Source of the DNA: Clostridia bacterium
Lineage (GTDB): Bacteria; Bacillota; Clostridia; Oscillospirales; Acutalibacteraceae
Assembly: GCA_017480115.1 (NCBI GenBank)
Contig: JAFVBH010000080.1
Span: 55,790-119,789, forward strand
Direction: 5' to 3'
Length of the DNA stretch: 64,000 bases
Shown here: one piece after another, positions 26,429 through 35,143 of the stretch
Position numbering within the stretch: position 1 is the stretch's first letter
Layout: each line of letters begins with the position of its first letter
Position numbers and translations under genes: made by a program
The notes under the pieces: model-generated
What the model was told of the DNA's origin: nothing
Seen by the model: the letters and a program-made list of their open reading frames with translations, nothing else
Databases searched by the model: none

Positions 26429-28654
26429 TTATAACATGGAATGCTTGTTGAAACCATATACGTGGCAATCCTCGTCGGAATCGGACACGGGCGCGAGTTC
26501 AAATTCTGTCACCGTCTTATCGGCAAGGATCACGGATTGTCCCTGTGGGATCCGCAGCCGCAGCCCCTCAGTGGGCATTTGCAGCTCCTTTTGAAATCGT
26601 TCGCTGTGCAGTGTGATCTCCCGGTTCTCGAACCGCGGGACGCACAGGCGGCAGATCCCGTCCTTTGCATAGCGGTTGCGCAGCATCACCCAAAGCAGCT
26701 TGCCGTCCCGCATTACGGCGGTCGCCTCGAAGCCGCCCTCGCACAGCAGCTTGTCAAACGTAATGTCTTTCCAAACGTCCGGTACGGCGGGCATTACGGT
26801 GATCGTGCCGTTCTCGCTTTGCAGCAGCATGTCCAGCACGGTGCAGGCGGCGGCGCAGGGCGTCTCCATGACCGGATTGCCGCCCTCGCGGTACATGGTG
26901 TTTGGGCTGATGTAGTCGCCCTCCCACAGCTTAGACAGCGTTTGATAGGCTTTATTGCCTTCGCCGAACATCGCGTACATGGACGCCGCGCCCGTAAAGG
27001 AAAAGCCCTGCAACGCTTCGGGCTTGCTCAGCCAGTTTTCGATGGACTGCTTTGCCAGCATACGGTTCATCGGCACAGACAGATCAAACGTCCGCAGTGG
27101 GTAGATCATCATCAGATGGGAATAGTGCCGGTGGGATTTTCGGTACGCCACGTCGGCGGCGATTTTAAATCCCTTTCCGCTTTCCACGGGATAGTCTGCC
27201 AAATGCGCCTGCACCCAGCGCCATTCCTGATAGCGGGATTCATTCAACGACAACGTGTCGCAGGTCTCCAGCAGGGCGGAAAGCCCCCATTTCAGCAGTG
27301 CCAAATCGTAGTTGGCGTCCATACCCATTTCCGGATATTCGGGGGACAATGTGGCGGGCAGATGCAGCGTATCGTCCTTATCCCGCAGCAGGAAATGAAG
27401 ATAATATCCCACCGCTCGTTTCAGCAGGGGGAACAGCGTATTTTTTAAAAAAGCTTCGTCGCATGTGATCCTGTAGTATTTCCACAATAGGGTCAGCGCC
27501 CACAGTAGATTGCCGGTTTCCTCCGTTGTTCTTGCGTCGCCGGGGAAAGAGACCGGCGCGCGCAGGGTATCTGTGGTACATCTGCCGATGGCGGCGCTGT
27601 CATGGCGGTACTTCTGCGGCACATTGTCGATCAGTTCCGTCAGCCCGTTGCGCAGCGTCGTTGCCAACGGCGATACCAGCTCCAAATGGTTTGCCGCAAA
27701 CAGCGGGGAATAGGTCAACTGTACGTTCAGATTCCACCATGTGCCGGGCCATGCGGTGACCTCCGGCAGCCACGGACCGCAGGTATCGTATACTCTGCCG
27801 TGTTCACAGCCCGCGGAGGCGAGCTTGTAGAGCTGCGTCCAGTAAAACTCCTCCATTGCCGCGTCATTCAGCGAGATAAAGCTTTGACTGTAAAACGCAT
27901 GCCAGTAATCCAGGTGCTCCTGACGAAGCTTGTCATAACAGCGGATCGCATTGTCTAATTCGTAAGACAGCTGGCGGGTGATGATATTCTCTTTGGAGCC
28001 TTGACCGGTGGTGATAAACAGACGCATGCCGGTTTCCGTAGGGACGGAAATATATGCCACGACGTAATATCCGCCGGAATAAAACGGGTGGATACAGAAA
28101 GAGACCTCTTTATGCTGGTAGGAATACGCCTTCTGCGGTGGAGGATAGTCCCTGCTGGCGCGGTTTTTGTTCATTTTCAGCATATATTTCTGCCGGGGGC
28201 TGACAGCCTCCGCCGCGATCCATTCTACTGTGCAATCAGTGGTGTCGTCAAAGGTTTCAAATATAATCAGTTTCTTGCCGTGGGGCGCGAAACAGCGGTA
28301 TTGGTATGTGCCCAGCAGGGTTTTAGACCAGCCTGTGATCTCCGCATCATACAGATTCATCTGCATGGCGGCAGTTCGCGCCGCGCCGCCGATAACAAAC
28401 GATCCGATCGGCAGCCGCGGCGTCAAGAAGAGATTCTGTTTTTCCTGCTCGGTTGCCGTTCGATTGTCATAGACAGAGGTGTCGCCCACTGTGACCGTTA
28501 AGCGGTTTTTGCCGTTATAATACAGCAGAGATCCTACATGACCGCTGCCGACAAAGGGCGCCTCGTCCCAATCGCGCGGTTTTTTCTCCCATTGCATTGC
28601 ATGTCTGCGCAGAAACGAGGCGTAATCTATATTGTAATTTACTTTGTCTCTCAT
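26429..28654 (-). CDS. GH95-like glycoside hydrolase (putative alpha-fucosidase family), cytoplasmic
   Basis: The 741-residue protein lacks a signal peptide. N-terminal 'APFVGSGHVGSLLYY' corresponds to the GH95 'PIGNGRLGA' region and residues 1-250 look like the N-terminal beta-domain. The central (alpha/alpha)-barrel carries 'WWNLNVQLTYSP' (matches the NxN of GH95), 'TLSPEYPEMGMD' (putative general acid Glu) and 'HRHYSHLMMIYPL' (typical 'HRHxSHLxxLYP'). Later 'FTGAASMYAMFGEGNKAY' aligns with the usual 'ARLxDGxxA' but has Glu where Asp is expected. GH95 enzymes release fucose or related sugars by inversion. A perfect palindrome (28686-28705) sits in the promoter region. No transporter is nearby. 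Confidence 0.78.
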   Translation of the reverse strand: MRDKVNYNIDYASFLRRHAMQWEKKPRDWDEAPFVGSGHVGSLLYYNGKNRLTVTVGDTSVYDNRTATEQEKQNLFLTPRLPIGSFVIGGAARTAAMQMNLYDAEITGWSKTLLGTYQYRCFAPHGKKLIIFETFDDTTDCTVEWIAAEAVSPRQKYMLKMNKNRASRDYPPPQKAYSYQHKEVSFCIHPFYSGGYYVVAYISVPTETGMRLFITTGQGSKENIITRQLSYELDNAIRCYDKLRQEHLDYWHAFYSQSFISLNDAAMEEFYWTQLYKLASAGCEHGRVYDTCGPWLPEVTAWPGTWWNLNVQLTYSPLFAANHLELVSPLATTLRNGLTELIDNVPQKYRHDSAAIGRCTTDTLRAPVSFPGDARTTEETGNLLWALTLLWKYYRITCDEAFLKNTLFPLLKRAVGYYLHFLLRDKDDTLHLPATLSPEYPEMGMDANYDLALLKWGLSALLETCDTLSLNESRYQEWRWVQAHLADYPVESGKGFKIAADVAYRKSHRHYSHLMMIYPLRTFDLSVPMNRMLAKQSIENWLSKPEALQGFSFTGAASMYAMFGEGNKAYQTLSKLWEGDYISPNTMYREGGNPVMETPCAAACTVLDMLLQSENGTITVMPAVPDVWKDITFDKLLCEGGFEATAVMRDGKLLWVMLRNRYAKDGICRLCVPRFENREITLHSERFQKELQMPTEGLRLRIPQGQSVILADKTVTEFELAPVSDSDEDCHVYGFNKHSML

Positions 28655-28685
28655 GACCTAACCCCAAAGTAATATATAGTATCTT

Positions 28686-28705
28686 AATTCTATTATAATA
28701 GAATT
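28686..28705 (-). promoter_or_regulatory. Perfect 20-bp palindromic operator upstream of the GH95-like gene
   Basis: AATTCTATTATAATAGAATT is an exact palindrome 32 bp from the start codon. On the minus strand it overlaps a possible TTGAAA-17-TAAGAT promoter, so a bound repressor would block it. Likely an operator for a dimeric regulator; the regulator is not identified. Confidence 0.65.
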
Positions 28706-29097
28706 TCAAAACTGCGTGTTGCGACGCGGTATCTTTTTGGTTAATAATTTATGACGTGCGGTCGATTGTGAAAAAAGCAGAGATATGAATTTTTGCCTTG
28801 ATGAGGGGAATCCGAGGTGTTTCACTCCATATTGACGTTGTTATGCCCTGTTTCTGTGGTATCGTCCCCCACTTGTAACTTTTTGTAAACAAATTAGTTC
28901 TTTTTTTGCACTAAGAAGTCGATTTTTACCCATTTAAAAACCGATTTTTTAATTTCTGCGATATTGCACAAAAATAAACCCCGTTATGAACATTTGTTTT
29001 TTCTTAAAAAGAAAGAAATTCAATATGTAGAGGTGAAAACGGAATTTTGACAACTACGCATTTGTCTAATTTTCACAAATCGGGCGCGAAAAAATAT

Positions 29098-29126
29098 TTG
29101 ACAAATCGGCAAAGAGTAAATATAAT
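29098..29126 (+). promoter_or_regulatory. Exact-consensus sigma-A promoter for the 3D-domain gene
   Basis: TTGACA (29098-29103) and TATAAT (29121-29126) with a 17-bp spacer, a full match to consensus. It predicts a leader of about 80 nt before ATG 29212. Confidence 0.88.
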
Positions 29127-29211
29127 GCAAGCCGTCAACGCCTATAATGTATTATGTGCCTGTTTTATCGGTTCCCGGTGCGGGCAAGTAATAAGATTAA
29201 AGGAGCTTGTT

Positions 29212-30114
29212 ATGAGTAAAAAAAGCCGAAGTAATCGGACATTCGAGAGGTTGTGCGCCTCAGAGCCGATCCTGAGACGGTCGCTTGCCGTCGTTGTGAT
29301 CGCCACGGTGGTTTTGATCTCCTCTTTCGGATTTTGTATCGTCTTCGCCGATGACACTTCTGACAGCGACTATATCAGCACCGATACGGCGCAGTCCTAT
29401 TACGTGTCGTCTCTGGACGAAAAAGTATTACTTCATGAAGAATTTAATGCCGTGGAGGTTGCGCCGGTTGAGGAAACAGAGTTGCCCGAGGAAATCCTCG
29501 CCGCGCAGGAAATTATCGGCAGCGCCGTGGAAAATATTTATTCCGCCGTTGCGTCGATGAATTTGCAAAAGTCCATGATGACCACCATGATTCCCGAGGT
29601 GCTTACCACCGCAGCCGAAAAGACAACCGTGGAGTCGAAACCTGCCGAAACGACGGCAGCGCCGGTAACGGCAAAGCCTACGGAGCCTGAGAAAACAGAG
29701 CCTGCAAGTACCGCCGCGCCGACGACCGCTGCGCCTGTCGCGCCTGCATCGCAGGAAACAATCACCGTCTCCAACAGCAAAGGTTCCGTTGTGTTAAATG
29801 AGAATTTGATCCCCGCCAGTTATAAGAAAGTGCTTACCGGTATTGCTACCGCCTATTCCGGCGATACCAGCACCGCCACCGGCGCAACGCCGGGCTACGG
29901 TACCGTTGCTGTTGATCCGCGTATCATTCCTTACGGCTCCCGCCTATGGATCGTCACGTCGGACGGCAGCTTTACCTACGGGCTTGCTGCGGCAGAGGAT
30001 ACCGGCGGATTCATCTACTGGAATAACGCCCCCATTGCCGACCTCTTTTTTGAGACGGAAGCGGAGTGTGTCGCTTTCGGCAGACAGCAGGTCACAATTT
30101 ACGTCTTGGATTAA
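29212..30114 (+). CDS. Membrane-anchored 3D-domain cell-wall protein
   Basis: The 300-residue protein starts at ATG 29212 (AAAGGAG upstream; the frame is open to 29047). A single hydrophobic segment (about 25-46) forms a signal anchor or signal peptide. It is followed by an acidic stretch, a Thr/Pro/Ala-rich linker, and a C-terminal 3D domain (about the last 90 residues). The three aspartates that name the domain are visible in 'TVAVDPRIIPYGS', 'AAEDTGG' and 'IADLFF'. 3D domains occur in lytic transglycosylase-like proteins such as MltA and Gram-positive Rpf/Sps proteins, so peptidoglycan remodelling is likely. It has a very strong promoter and its own terminator. Confidence 0.87.
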   Translation: MSKKSRSNRTFERLCASEPILRRSLAVVVIATVVLISSFGFCIVFADDTSDSDYISTDTAQSYYVSSLDEKVLLHEEFNAVEVAPVEETELPEEILAAQEIIGSAVENIYSAVASMNLQKSMMTTMIPEVLTTAAEKTTVESKPAETTAAPVTAKPTEPEKTEPASTAAPTTAAPVAPASQETITVSNSKGSVVLNENLIPASYKKVLTGIATAYSGDTSTATGATPGYGTVAVDPRIIPYGSRLWIVTSDGSFTYGLAAAEDTGGFIYWNNAPIADLFFETEAECVAFGRQQVTIYVLD

Positions 30115-30125
30115 GAAAATACTGG

Positions 30126-30141
30126 CTGCCGGGAAAGGCAG
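30126..30141 (+). repeat. Small CTGCC hairpin shared with repeat copies A and B
   Basis: CTGCC-GGGAAA-GGCAG stands just before the terminator of the 3D gene. Near-identical hairpins precede the long hairpins at 26247 and 45849. Confidence 0.6.
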
Positions 30142-30146
30142 GTTGA

Positions 30147-30175
30147 AAAGAGTTGCTGTTGCAGCTCTTTTTCTC
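30147..30175 (+). terminator. Terminator of the 3D-domain gene
   Basis: AAAGAGTTGC pairs with GCAGCTCTTT around TGTT, followed by TTCTCTTT. Confidence 0.85.
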
Positions 30176-30204
30176 TTTACATTGGGAAAAAAATGCAGTA
30201 GAAT
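30176..30204 (+). promoter_or_regulatory. Sigma-A promoter of pyrH
   Basis: TTTACA (30176-30181) and TAGAAT (30199-30204), 17-bp spacer, placed right after the preceding terminator. Confidence 0.7.
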
Positions 30205-30234
30205 AGATGCAGAAACGTTTCGGAGGTATGAATA

Positions 30235-30945
30235 ATGGCAGCAATTTATAAACGAATCATGCTGAAAGTCAGCGGCGAGGTGCTGGCGGGGGAGAAAGGC
30301 TTCGGCTTCGATTATGATACTGCGGCGTCTGTCGCGTCCGCCGTGAAACAGTGCCGCGACGCGGGCGTGCAAGTTGCAGTGGTCGTGGGCGGCGGCAACT
30401 ATTGGCGCGGCAGAGCGCATAAAGATATGAATAAGTCGAAAGCGGACAGCATCGGCATGCTGGCGACGACCATGAACGCCCTTGCCCTTTCCGACGCCTT
30501 TGAGCAGCAGGGCATGCGTTCCAAGGTCATGTCCGCCATCGATATGCCTAAGATCGCCGAGCTGTTTACTGCGGAAAAGGCGGTGGAATATCTGGAGGCG
30601 GGCGTCGTGCTGGTCTTTGCCTGCGGTACGGGCAATCCCTGCTTCAGTACGGACAGCGGCGCTGCGCTGCGGGGCGTGGAAATCGGCGCGGATATTTTCT
30701 TTAAATCCACCAATGTGGACGGCGTTTACGATAAAGATCCCAACAAGTATGCCGACGCCGTAAAGTACGATACCCTCAGCCAGACCGAAATCCTTGCGAA
30801 GGGTCTGGGTGTGATGGACGCATCCGCCGCGGCGATCTGCCGGGAGAACGGGTTGAACGCGCTGGTGTTTAATCTGAACGATCCTGAGAATATCGTCCGT
30901 GCCGTACGCGGAGAAAAAATCGGTACGATTGTGACAACTGACTAA
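30235..30945 (+). CDS. pyrH: UMP kinase
   Basis: The 236-residue protein is the bacterial hexameric UMP kinase of the amino-acid kinase family, which phosphorylates UMP to UDP. It shows 'RIMLKVSGEVLAGEKGFGFD' (nucleotide binding), 'AVVVGGGNYWRG' (Gly-rich loop), 'MNALALSDAFE' and 'FFKSTNVDGVYDKDP'. Most homologues have KLSGE; here it is KVSGE. GGAGG precedes ATG 30235. The order pyrH-frr-uppS is conserved in Firmicutes, although tsf and rpsB are not upstream here. Confidence 0.96.
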   Translation: MAAIYKRIMLKVSGEVLAGEKGFGFDYDTAASVASAVKQCRDAGVQVAVVVGGGNYWRGRAHKDMNKSKADSIGMLATTMNALALSDAFEQQGMRSKVMSAIDMPKIAELFTAEKAVEYLEAGVVLVFACGTGNPCFSTDSGAALRGVEIGADIFFKSTNVDGVYDKDPNKYADAVKYDTLSQTEILAKGLGVMDASAAAICRENGLNALVFNLNDPENIVRAVRGEKIGTIVTTD

Positions 30946-30952
30946 ATTTCTA

Positions 30953-30981
30953 TTGCAATCCCGCAGGGTTTTTGCTACAAT
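30953..30981 (+). promoter_or_regulatory. Sigma-A promoter of frr
   Basis: TTGCAA (30953-30958) and TACAAT (30976-30981), 17-bp spacer, in the 66-bp gap between pyrH and frr. Confidence 0.75.
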
Positions 30982-31014
30982 ACTATATGTAAACATTTTT
31001 AAGGAGGTCTCATG

Positions 31015-31569
31015 ATGGACAGCGTATTTTCCTTTGCAAAAGAAAAAATGACAAAAACCATTAATAACTTTAAATCCGAGCTTGCGGCGATCAGAGCCGG
31101 CAGAGCCAACGCCGCGGTGCTTGATAAAATCACTGTTGATTATTACGGCGTCCCCACCCCGATCAATCAGCTCGCCAGTGTTTCCGTTGCCGAGGCGCGG
31201 ATTTTGGTGATTCAGCCCTGGGATAAGAAAGCGCTGAAAGATATTGAAAAAGCAATTCAGGCATCCGATCTGGGTATCAATCCTCAGAACGACGGCAGTG
31301 TGATTCGTCTTGCATTCCCGCCGTTGACCGAGGAACGCCGTAAACAGATCGCGAAAGACGTCAGAGGTTTGGAGGAGAGCGCAAAGACCGCGATCCGTCA
31401 GATTCGCCGCGACGCCAATGACAAGCTGAAAGCGCTGAAGAAGAGCGCGGAGATCACCGAAGACGATCTGAAGGACGGCGAGGGTGAAGTACAGAAGATT
31501 ACCGATGATTTTGTAAAGCAGGCGGAGGATCTGTCTGAGAAAAAGTCCAAGGAAATCATGGAGCTGTAA
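31015..31569 (+). CDS. frr: Ribosome recycling factor
   Basis: The 184-residue protein matches RRF along its length, including 'LAAIRAGRANAAVLDKITVDYYG' and 'LTEERRKQIAKDVRGLEESAKTAIR'. With EF-G it splits post-termination ribosomes. Two ATGs stand side by side (31012 and 31015). AAGGAGG at 31001-31007 is 4 bases from the first and 7 from the second, so I favour 31015. The next gene, uppS, starts 3 bp after its stop and uses GGAG within the last frr codons as ribosome site. Confidence 0.96.
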   Translation: MDSVFSFAKEKMTKTINNFKSELAAIRAGRANAAVLDKITVDYYGVPTPINQLASVSVAEARILVIQPWDKKALKDIEKAIQASDLGINPQNDGSVIRLAFPPLTEERRKQIAKDVRGLEESAKTAIRQIRRDANDKLKALKKSAEITEDDLKDGEGEVQKITDDFVKQAEDLSEKKSKEIMEL

Positions 31570-31572
31570 TCG

Positions 31573-32301
31573 ATGGCTGCCGAAACTAAATTTTCCGTAC
31601 TGCCGCGCCATATCGGGATCATTATGGACGGCAACGGCCGCTGGGCAAAAAAACGGGGGTTGCCGCGTACGGCGGGGCATAAAAAGGGCGCCGACGTGTT
31701 CCGCGATATTACCACCTATTGTTCGGAGCTCGGCATTGAGGCGGTGACCTTTTACGCCTTTTCCACCGAGAACTGGCGGCGGCCGCCGGAGGAAGTCAAT
31801 ACGCTGATGGATCTGTTTCGCGAGTATTTCGAGGAGCTGGAGCGCAGAGAACGGGAAAATGAGAAAATGGGCTTCCGCATCCGGTTTATCGGCGATATCA
31901 GCGGTCTGCCTGCGGATATTGCCGCGCTGGCGGCGGAGACGGAGCGGCGCAGTAACAGCGAGACCCGTACCACAGTTAACATCGCCGTGAACTACGGCGG
32001 CAGACAGGAGATCGTCCATGCCGCGCAGCTGCTGGCGCAGCAGGTGCAAAGCGGCGCGCTTGCGCCGGAGGATATTACCGAGGATTTATTCGCAAAGCAT
32101 ATTTATACCGGGGATCTGCCGGATCCTGACGTTATTATCCGTCCGGGCGGTGAGATGCGGTTGTCCAACTTTATGACATGGCAGAGCGCATATTCAGAGT
32201 TCTGGTTTTCAGATGTGCTGTGGCCGGATTTTACCCGCGCCACACTGGACGAGGTCTTTGCTGATTTTGATAAGCGCAACCGGCGTTTCGGCGGCGTATA
32301 A
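31573..32301 (+). CDS. uppS: Undecaprenyl diphosphate synthase
   Basis: The 242-residue cis-prenyltransferase makes the C55 lipid carrier for peptidoglycan and surface glycans. The motif 'HIGIIMDGNGRWAKKRG' contains the catalytic Asp19. 'AFSTENWRRP' and 'DPDVIIRPGGEMRLSNFMTWQSAYSEFWF' are also standard; the usual 'RTSGE' appears here as RPGGE. It is coupled to frr. cdsA, dxr and the rest of the usual isoprenoid and lipid operon do not follow; KtrBA does instead. Confidence 0.95.
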   Translation: MAAETKFSVLPRHIGIIMDGNGRWAKKRGLPRTAGHKKGADVFRDITTYCSELGIEAVTFYAFSTENWRRPPEEVNTLMDLFREYFEELERRERENEKMGFRIRFIGDISGLPADIAALAAETERRSNSETRTTVNIAVNYGGRQEIVHAAQLLAQQVQSGALAPEDITEDLFAKHIYTGDLPDPDVIIRPGGEMRLSNFMTWQSAYSEFWFSDVLWPDFTRATLDEVFADFDKRNRRFGGV

Positions 32302-32323
32302 AACATTTTTTAGGATAAGTGAA

Positions 32324-33655
32324 ATGAAACAAACAAGGAAAAAATTCCGTTTTACTTATACGCAGATTATCGCGTTGAGTTTTCTCGGCGTTATTACGGC
32401 AGGCGCAGTACTCTTGTGCCTGCCTGTTTCTGCGGTTTCGGGGAAAACTTCGCTCATGGACGCGGTGTTTACCGCCGCCAGCGCAACCTGTGTTACGGGC
32501 CTGACAGTGCAGTCCACGGCGGCGCACTGGACGCTGTTCGGAAAAATCGTGATTCTGTGTCTGATCCAAATCGGCGGTCTGGGATTAATGACGCTGATTG
32601 CCGTGGTATCGCTGCTGGTCAACCGGCAGCTAAAGCTGCAGGGACGGCGGCTGCTGACGCAATCTGCGGGCAGCATGCAGATGGGGGATATTGATCAGTT
32701 GCTCAAAAGAATCATTATCGGCACCTTCTCCTTTGAAACGGCGGGCGCGGCGGTACTGGCAGTGCGGTTCTGCGGGCGGTACGGTTTGGGAAAGGGAATA
32801 TGGCTGGCGGTCTTTCACGCGATTTCCGCGTTCTGCAACGCCGGTTTTGATATTTTAGGGGAGACTTCGTTTGCGGACTACCGGAGCGACGCGCTCGTAA
32901 ATCTGACGCTGATGCTGTTGATCGTCATCGGCGGCTTGGGGTTTTATGTGTGGACGGATATTATTCACAGCCGTTTTCGACCGTCAAAGCTGCGGCTGCA
33001 ATCCAAACTCGTGCTGTCGGTGACGGGGATCTTGCTTCTGGGCGGCACGCTGATCTTCTTTTTCTCGGAGAAAAACCATGCCATGGCGGGTATGTCTGTG
33101 GGGGAGCGGATGCTGGCGTCTTGCTTCCAGTCTGCGACGCTGCGTACGGCGGGATTTTTCACCGTTGAGCAGGGGCAGTTGTCGCAGACGGGGGTAATCA
33201 CATCGTCGGTGTTTATGCTGATCGGCGGCTCACCCGGTTCGACGGCGGGCGGTATCAAGACTGTTACCGTTGCGGTGACACTGGCGTCGGCGCTGTATGC
33301 GGGCAGAAACGTCAGCGACGTCACAGTTTTTAAGCGCCGGATCGAGGAGGGCACCGTCAAACAGGCGGCAGCCATCGCCCATGTGTATGTCGTAGCTGTT
33401 TTGGCGTCGACGGGACTGCTTTGCGCGATCGAACCGGTTCGGCTGGATCAGGCGTTATTTGAGGTCGCGTCTGCTATCGGCACCGCGGGGCTGTCCATGG
33501 GCATCACCGCGGGATTGTCAACGGCGTCGAAGCTTCTGCTGACGTTCCTGATGTACGCCGGCAGGATCGGCGGGTTGACGCTGGTGACCGTTTTTGCGGA
33601 AAAGCGAAAAAAGGTCATGCTGGAGCGACCGGCGGAAAAGATCATTATCGGATAA
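32324..33655 (+). CDS. ktrB: KtrB/TrkH-type potassium channel subunit
   Basis: The 443-residue protein has the four M1-P-M2 repeats of the superfamily of K+ transporters. Selectivity-filter regions can be seen as 'ATCVTGLTV', 'SAFCNAGFD', 'ATLRTAGFFT' and 'AIGTAGLSMG', each with the conserved Gly. KtrB forms a dimeric membrane channel for Na+- or ATP-dependent potassium uptake and is gated by a cytosolic RCK ring, encoded by the next gene. ATG 32324 is chosen from the N-terminus and the AGGA upstream; the frame is open into uppS. The spacing of 15 bp to ktrA indicates an operon. Confidence 0.92.
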   Translation: MKQTRKKFRFTYTQIIALSFLGVITAGAVLLCLPVSAVSGKTSLMDAVFTAASATCVTGLTVQSTAAHWTLFGKIVILCLIQIGGLGLMTLIAVVSLLVNRQLKLQGRRLLTQSAGSMQMGDIDQLLKRIIIGTFSFETAGAAVLAVRFCGRYGLGKGIWLAVFHAISAFCNAGFDILGETSFADYRSDALVNLTLMLLIVIGGLGFYVWTDIIHSRFRPSKLRLQSKLVLSVTGILLLGGTLIFFFSEKNHAMAGMSVGERMLASCFQSATLRTAGFFTVEQGQLSQTGVITSSVFMLIGGSPGSTAGGIKTVTVAVTLASALYAGRNVSDVTVFKRRIEEGTVKQAAAIAHVYVVAVLASTGLLCAIEPVRLDQALFEVASAIGTAGLSMGITAGLSTASKLLLTFLMYAGRIGGLTLVTVFAEKRKKVMLERPAEKIIIG

Positions 33656-33670
33656 AAAGGAGCAATTGCT

Positions 33671-34324
33671 ATGAAATCGGTGCTTGTTATCGGCATGAGC
33701 CGTTTTGGTATCTGTCTTGCCCGTAAGCTGCAGGAGCTGGGTAATGAAATTATGATTATAGACAAAAAAGCGGAAAAGGTCGAGCGGCTTGCCTCGGAGT
33801 TTCCGGATTCGCAGATCGGCGATTGTATGGACGCCGAGGTGATCGACGCGCTGGGCGTAGATGATTTTGACCTGTGTTTTGTAACCGCCAGTGATGATTT
33901 TGAATCCTCCTTGGTGATTACCACATTGCTCAAGCAGGCGGGCGCGCCCCATGTGGTTGCCGTTGCCAGCCAGGAAATTCAAAAGGATATTCTGCGTAAG
34001 ATCGGCGCCGACGAGGTGATCGATCCTGACCGGGAGATCTCCGAGAAACTGGCGGTGCGGTATAACTCCAAAAATATTTTTGACTATATCCCCCTGACCA
34101 GTGAATTTGCCATTTATGAGATTCCCATACTGGACGAGTGGGTCGGCAGAACCATTGTTGAGATTGATGTGCGCCGCAAATACCGTGTAAATATTGTCGC
34201 CATTCGCAATGGGAAAGATTTTAAATGTATGCCCGGCGCGGAATATATGTTTTCCCGCGGCGATACCGTGGTGGTGATCGGCGCTTCTGCGGACGTTTTC
34301 TCCCTTACCGCGCGGACGCGGTAA
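33671..34324 (+). CDS. ktrA: KtrA/TrkA-type RCK regulatory subunit
   Basis: The 217-residue protein has an N-terminal RCK/Rossmann domain ('VLVIGMSRFGICLARKL', residues 4-20, then 'IMIIDKKAEKVERL') and a C-terminal RCK_C domain (about 135-215, 'VGRTIVEIDVRRKY'). These proteins form an octameric ring under KtrB and bind ATP/ADP through the Rossmann site and often c-di-AMP through RCK_C. The binding of c-di-AMP is known for the family, not seen here. AAAAAGGAGC precedes ATG 33671. Confidence 0.93.
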   Translation: MKSVLVIGMSRFGICLARKLQELGNEIMIIDKKAEKVERLASEFPDSQIGDCMDAEVIDALGVDDFDLCFVTASDDFESSLVITTLLKQAGAPHVVAVASQEIQKDILRKIGADEVIDPDREISEKLAVRYNSKNIFDYIPLTSEFAIYEIPILDEWVGRTIVEIDVRRKYRVNIVAIRNGKDFKCMPGAEYMFSRGDTVVVIGASADVFSLTARTR

Positions 34325-34362
34325 AAAATTCGGCGCGGCAGCGGGAATTTGCGCTTTTGGTA

Positions 34363-34391
34363 TTGACATCGCGTGATTCCTGTGCTAGAAT
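34363..34391 (+). promoter_or_regulatory. Sigma-A promoter of rplU-prp-rpmA
   Basis: TTGACA (34363-34368) and TAGAAT (34386-34391) with a 17-bp spacer. Confidence 0.88.
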
Positions 34392-34394
34392 AAG

Positions 34395-34478
34395 CAATGC
34401 CGCATGTCCCGGGTGGCAGTATGCCGTTAAGCGGGTTCCCGCACCCTGTTACAGCGAGTCTAGATAAAGAAGGTTTTC
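34395..34478 (+). promoter_or_regulatory. Ribosomal protein L21 leader (autoregulatory RNA)
   Basis: The leader between promoter and rplU start contains the structured block CCGCATGTCCCGGGTGGCAG followed by GTATGCCGTTAAGCGGGTTC and CGCACCCTGTTACAGCGAG. This resembles the L21 leader of low-GC Gram-positives, which is thought to bind L21 to repress its operon. Identification rests on position and pattern; a covariance search was not run. Confidence 0.7.
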
Positions 34479-34480
34479 CA

Positions 34481-34792
34481 ATGTACGCAATTATTGAAAC
34501 GGGCGGAAAGCAGTACAAAGTCCAGTCCGGAGATGTAGTTTTCATCGAGAAGCTCGATGTTGAAGCCGACGCGGAAATCACGTTTGATAAGGTGCTGGCA
34601 GTCGGCGCTGACGACGGCATCAAGACCGGCGCACCCTACGTGGCAGGCGCTTCCGTTGCTGCGAAGGTCGTCAAGAACGGCAAGGCGAAGAAGATCACTG
34701 TCTTTACTTACAAGCCCAAAAAGAACGAAAAAAGAAAGCTCGGCCATAGACAGCCCTATACCAAGGTTGAGATCGGCGAGATCACCGCTTAA
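34481..34792 (+). CDS. rplU: 50S ribosomal protein L21
   Basis: The 103-residue protein begins '[20 protein letters not shown]', diagnostic of bL21, and ends with the basic '[20 protein letters not shown]' that contacts 23S rRNA. ATG 34481 lies after AAAGAAGG; the open frame extends upstream into the leader but the family start is clear. It is first in the rplU-prp-rpmA operon. Confidence 0.97.
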   Translation: MYAIIETGGKQYKVQSGDVVFIEKLDVEADAEITFDKVLAVGADDGIKTGAPYVAGASVAAKVVKNGKAKKITVFTYKPKKNEKRKLGHRQPYTKVEIGEITA

Positions 34793-35143
34793 ATGACGCG
34801 CGCGGTCTTTTCCGTCGGGGAGAAAGGCTTTACCGGCTTTTTGATCCGCGGGCACGCGGGCGACCGCCAGTCGGCGCGGAATGACGCCGTTTGCGCCTCG
34901 ATCTCTTCGATGGCGTACCTGACCGCGAATACCGTAACCGATTTTTTCGGCGACGGGGCGCAGGTGCAGATCAGCGACGGTTATTTCCGGCTGCAACTGA
35001 AAGACGGCTTCGGCGCGTCCTCTTCGGCGCTGCTCCAAAGCTTTGCCATCCATCTGACCCAGCTCAGCAGACAGTATCCGGAGAAACTTAAAGTAAAAAT
35101 AATCAAAACTTCATCTATTTCGGAGGTGCGCAATAATGCTTAA
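34793..35143 (+). CDS. prp: Ribosomal-processing cysteine protease Prp
   Basis: The 116-residue protein matches the YsxB/Prp family. The catalytic pair His21 ('RGHAG') and Cys34 ('DAVCASIS') is present at the spacing known from S. aureus Prp. It removes the N-terminal extension of L27 so that L27 can reach the peptidyl-transferase centre. It starts immediately after the rplU stop, and its end overlaps rpmA by 8 bp. The substrate encoded next door does carry the cleavage motif. Confidence 0.95.
   Translation: MTRAVFSVGEKGFTGFLIRGHAGDRQSARNDAVCASISSMAYLTANTVTDFFGDGAQVQISDGYFRLQLKDGFGASSSALLQSFAIHLTQLSRQYPEKLKVKIIKTSSISEVRNNA

Larger units (their letters stand above)
28655..29211. other. Divergent intergenic region between GH95-like and 3D genes
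   Basis: About 557 bp with the GH95-side operator at 28686-28705, the 3D-gene promoter at 29098-29126 and an 85-nt leader. The middle (about 28740-29046) is A/T-rich; I see no gene or recognised riboswitch in it. Confidence 0.6.

Noticed and set aside
29127..29211. c-di-AMP (ydaO) riboswitch upstream of the 3D-domain gene
   Set aside because: The leader is only ~85 nt and lacks the conserved blocks of that class.
29944..32049. 701-codon minus-strand open frame across pyrH, frr and uppS
   Set aside because: It lies opposite three unmistakable housekeeping genes and has no family features.
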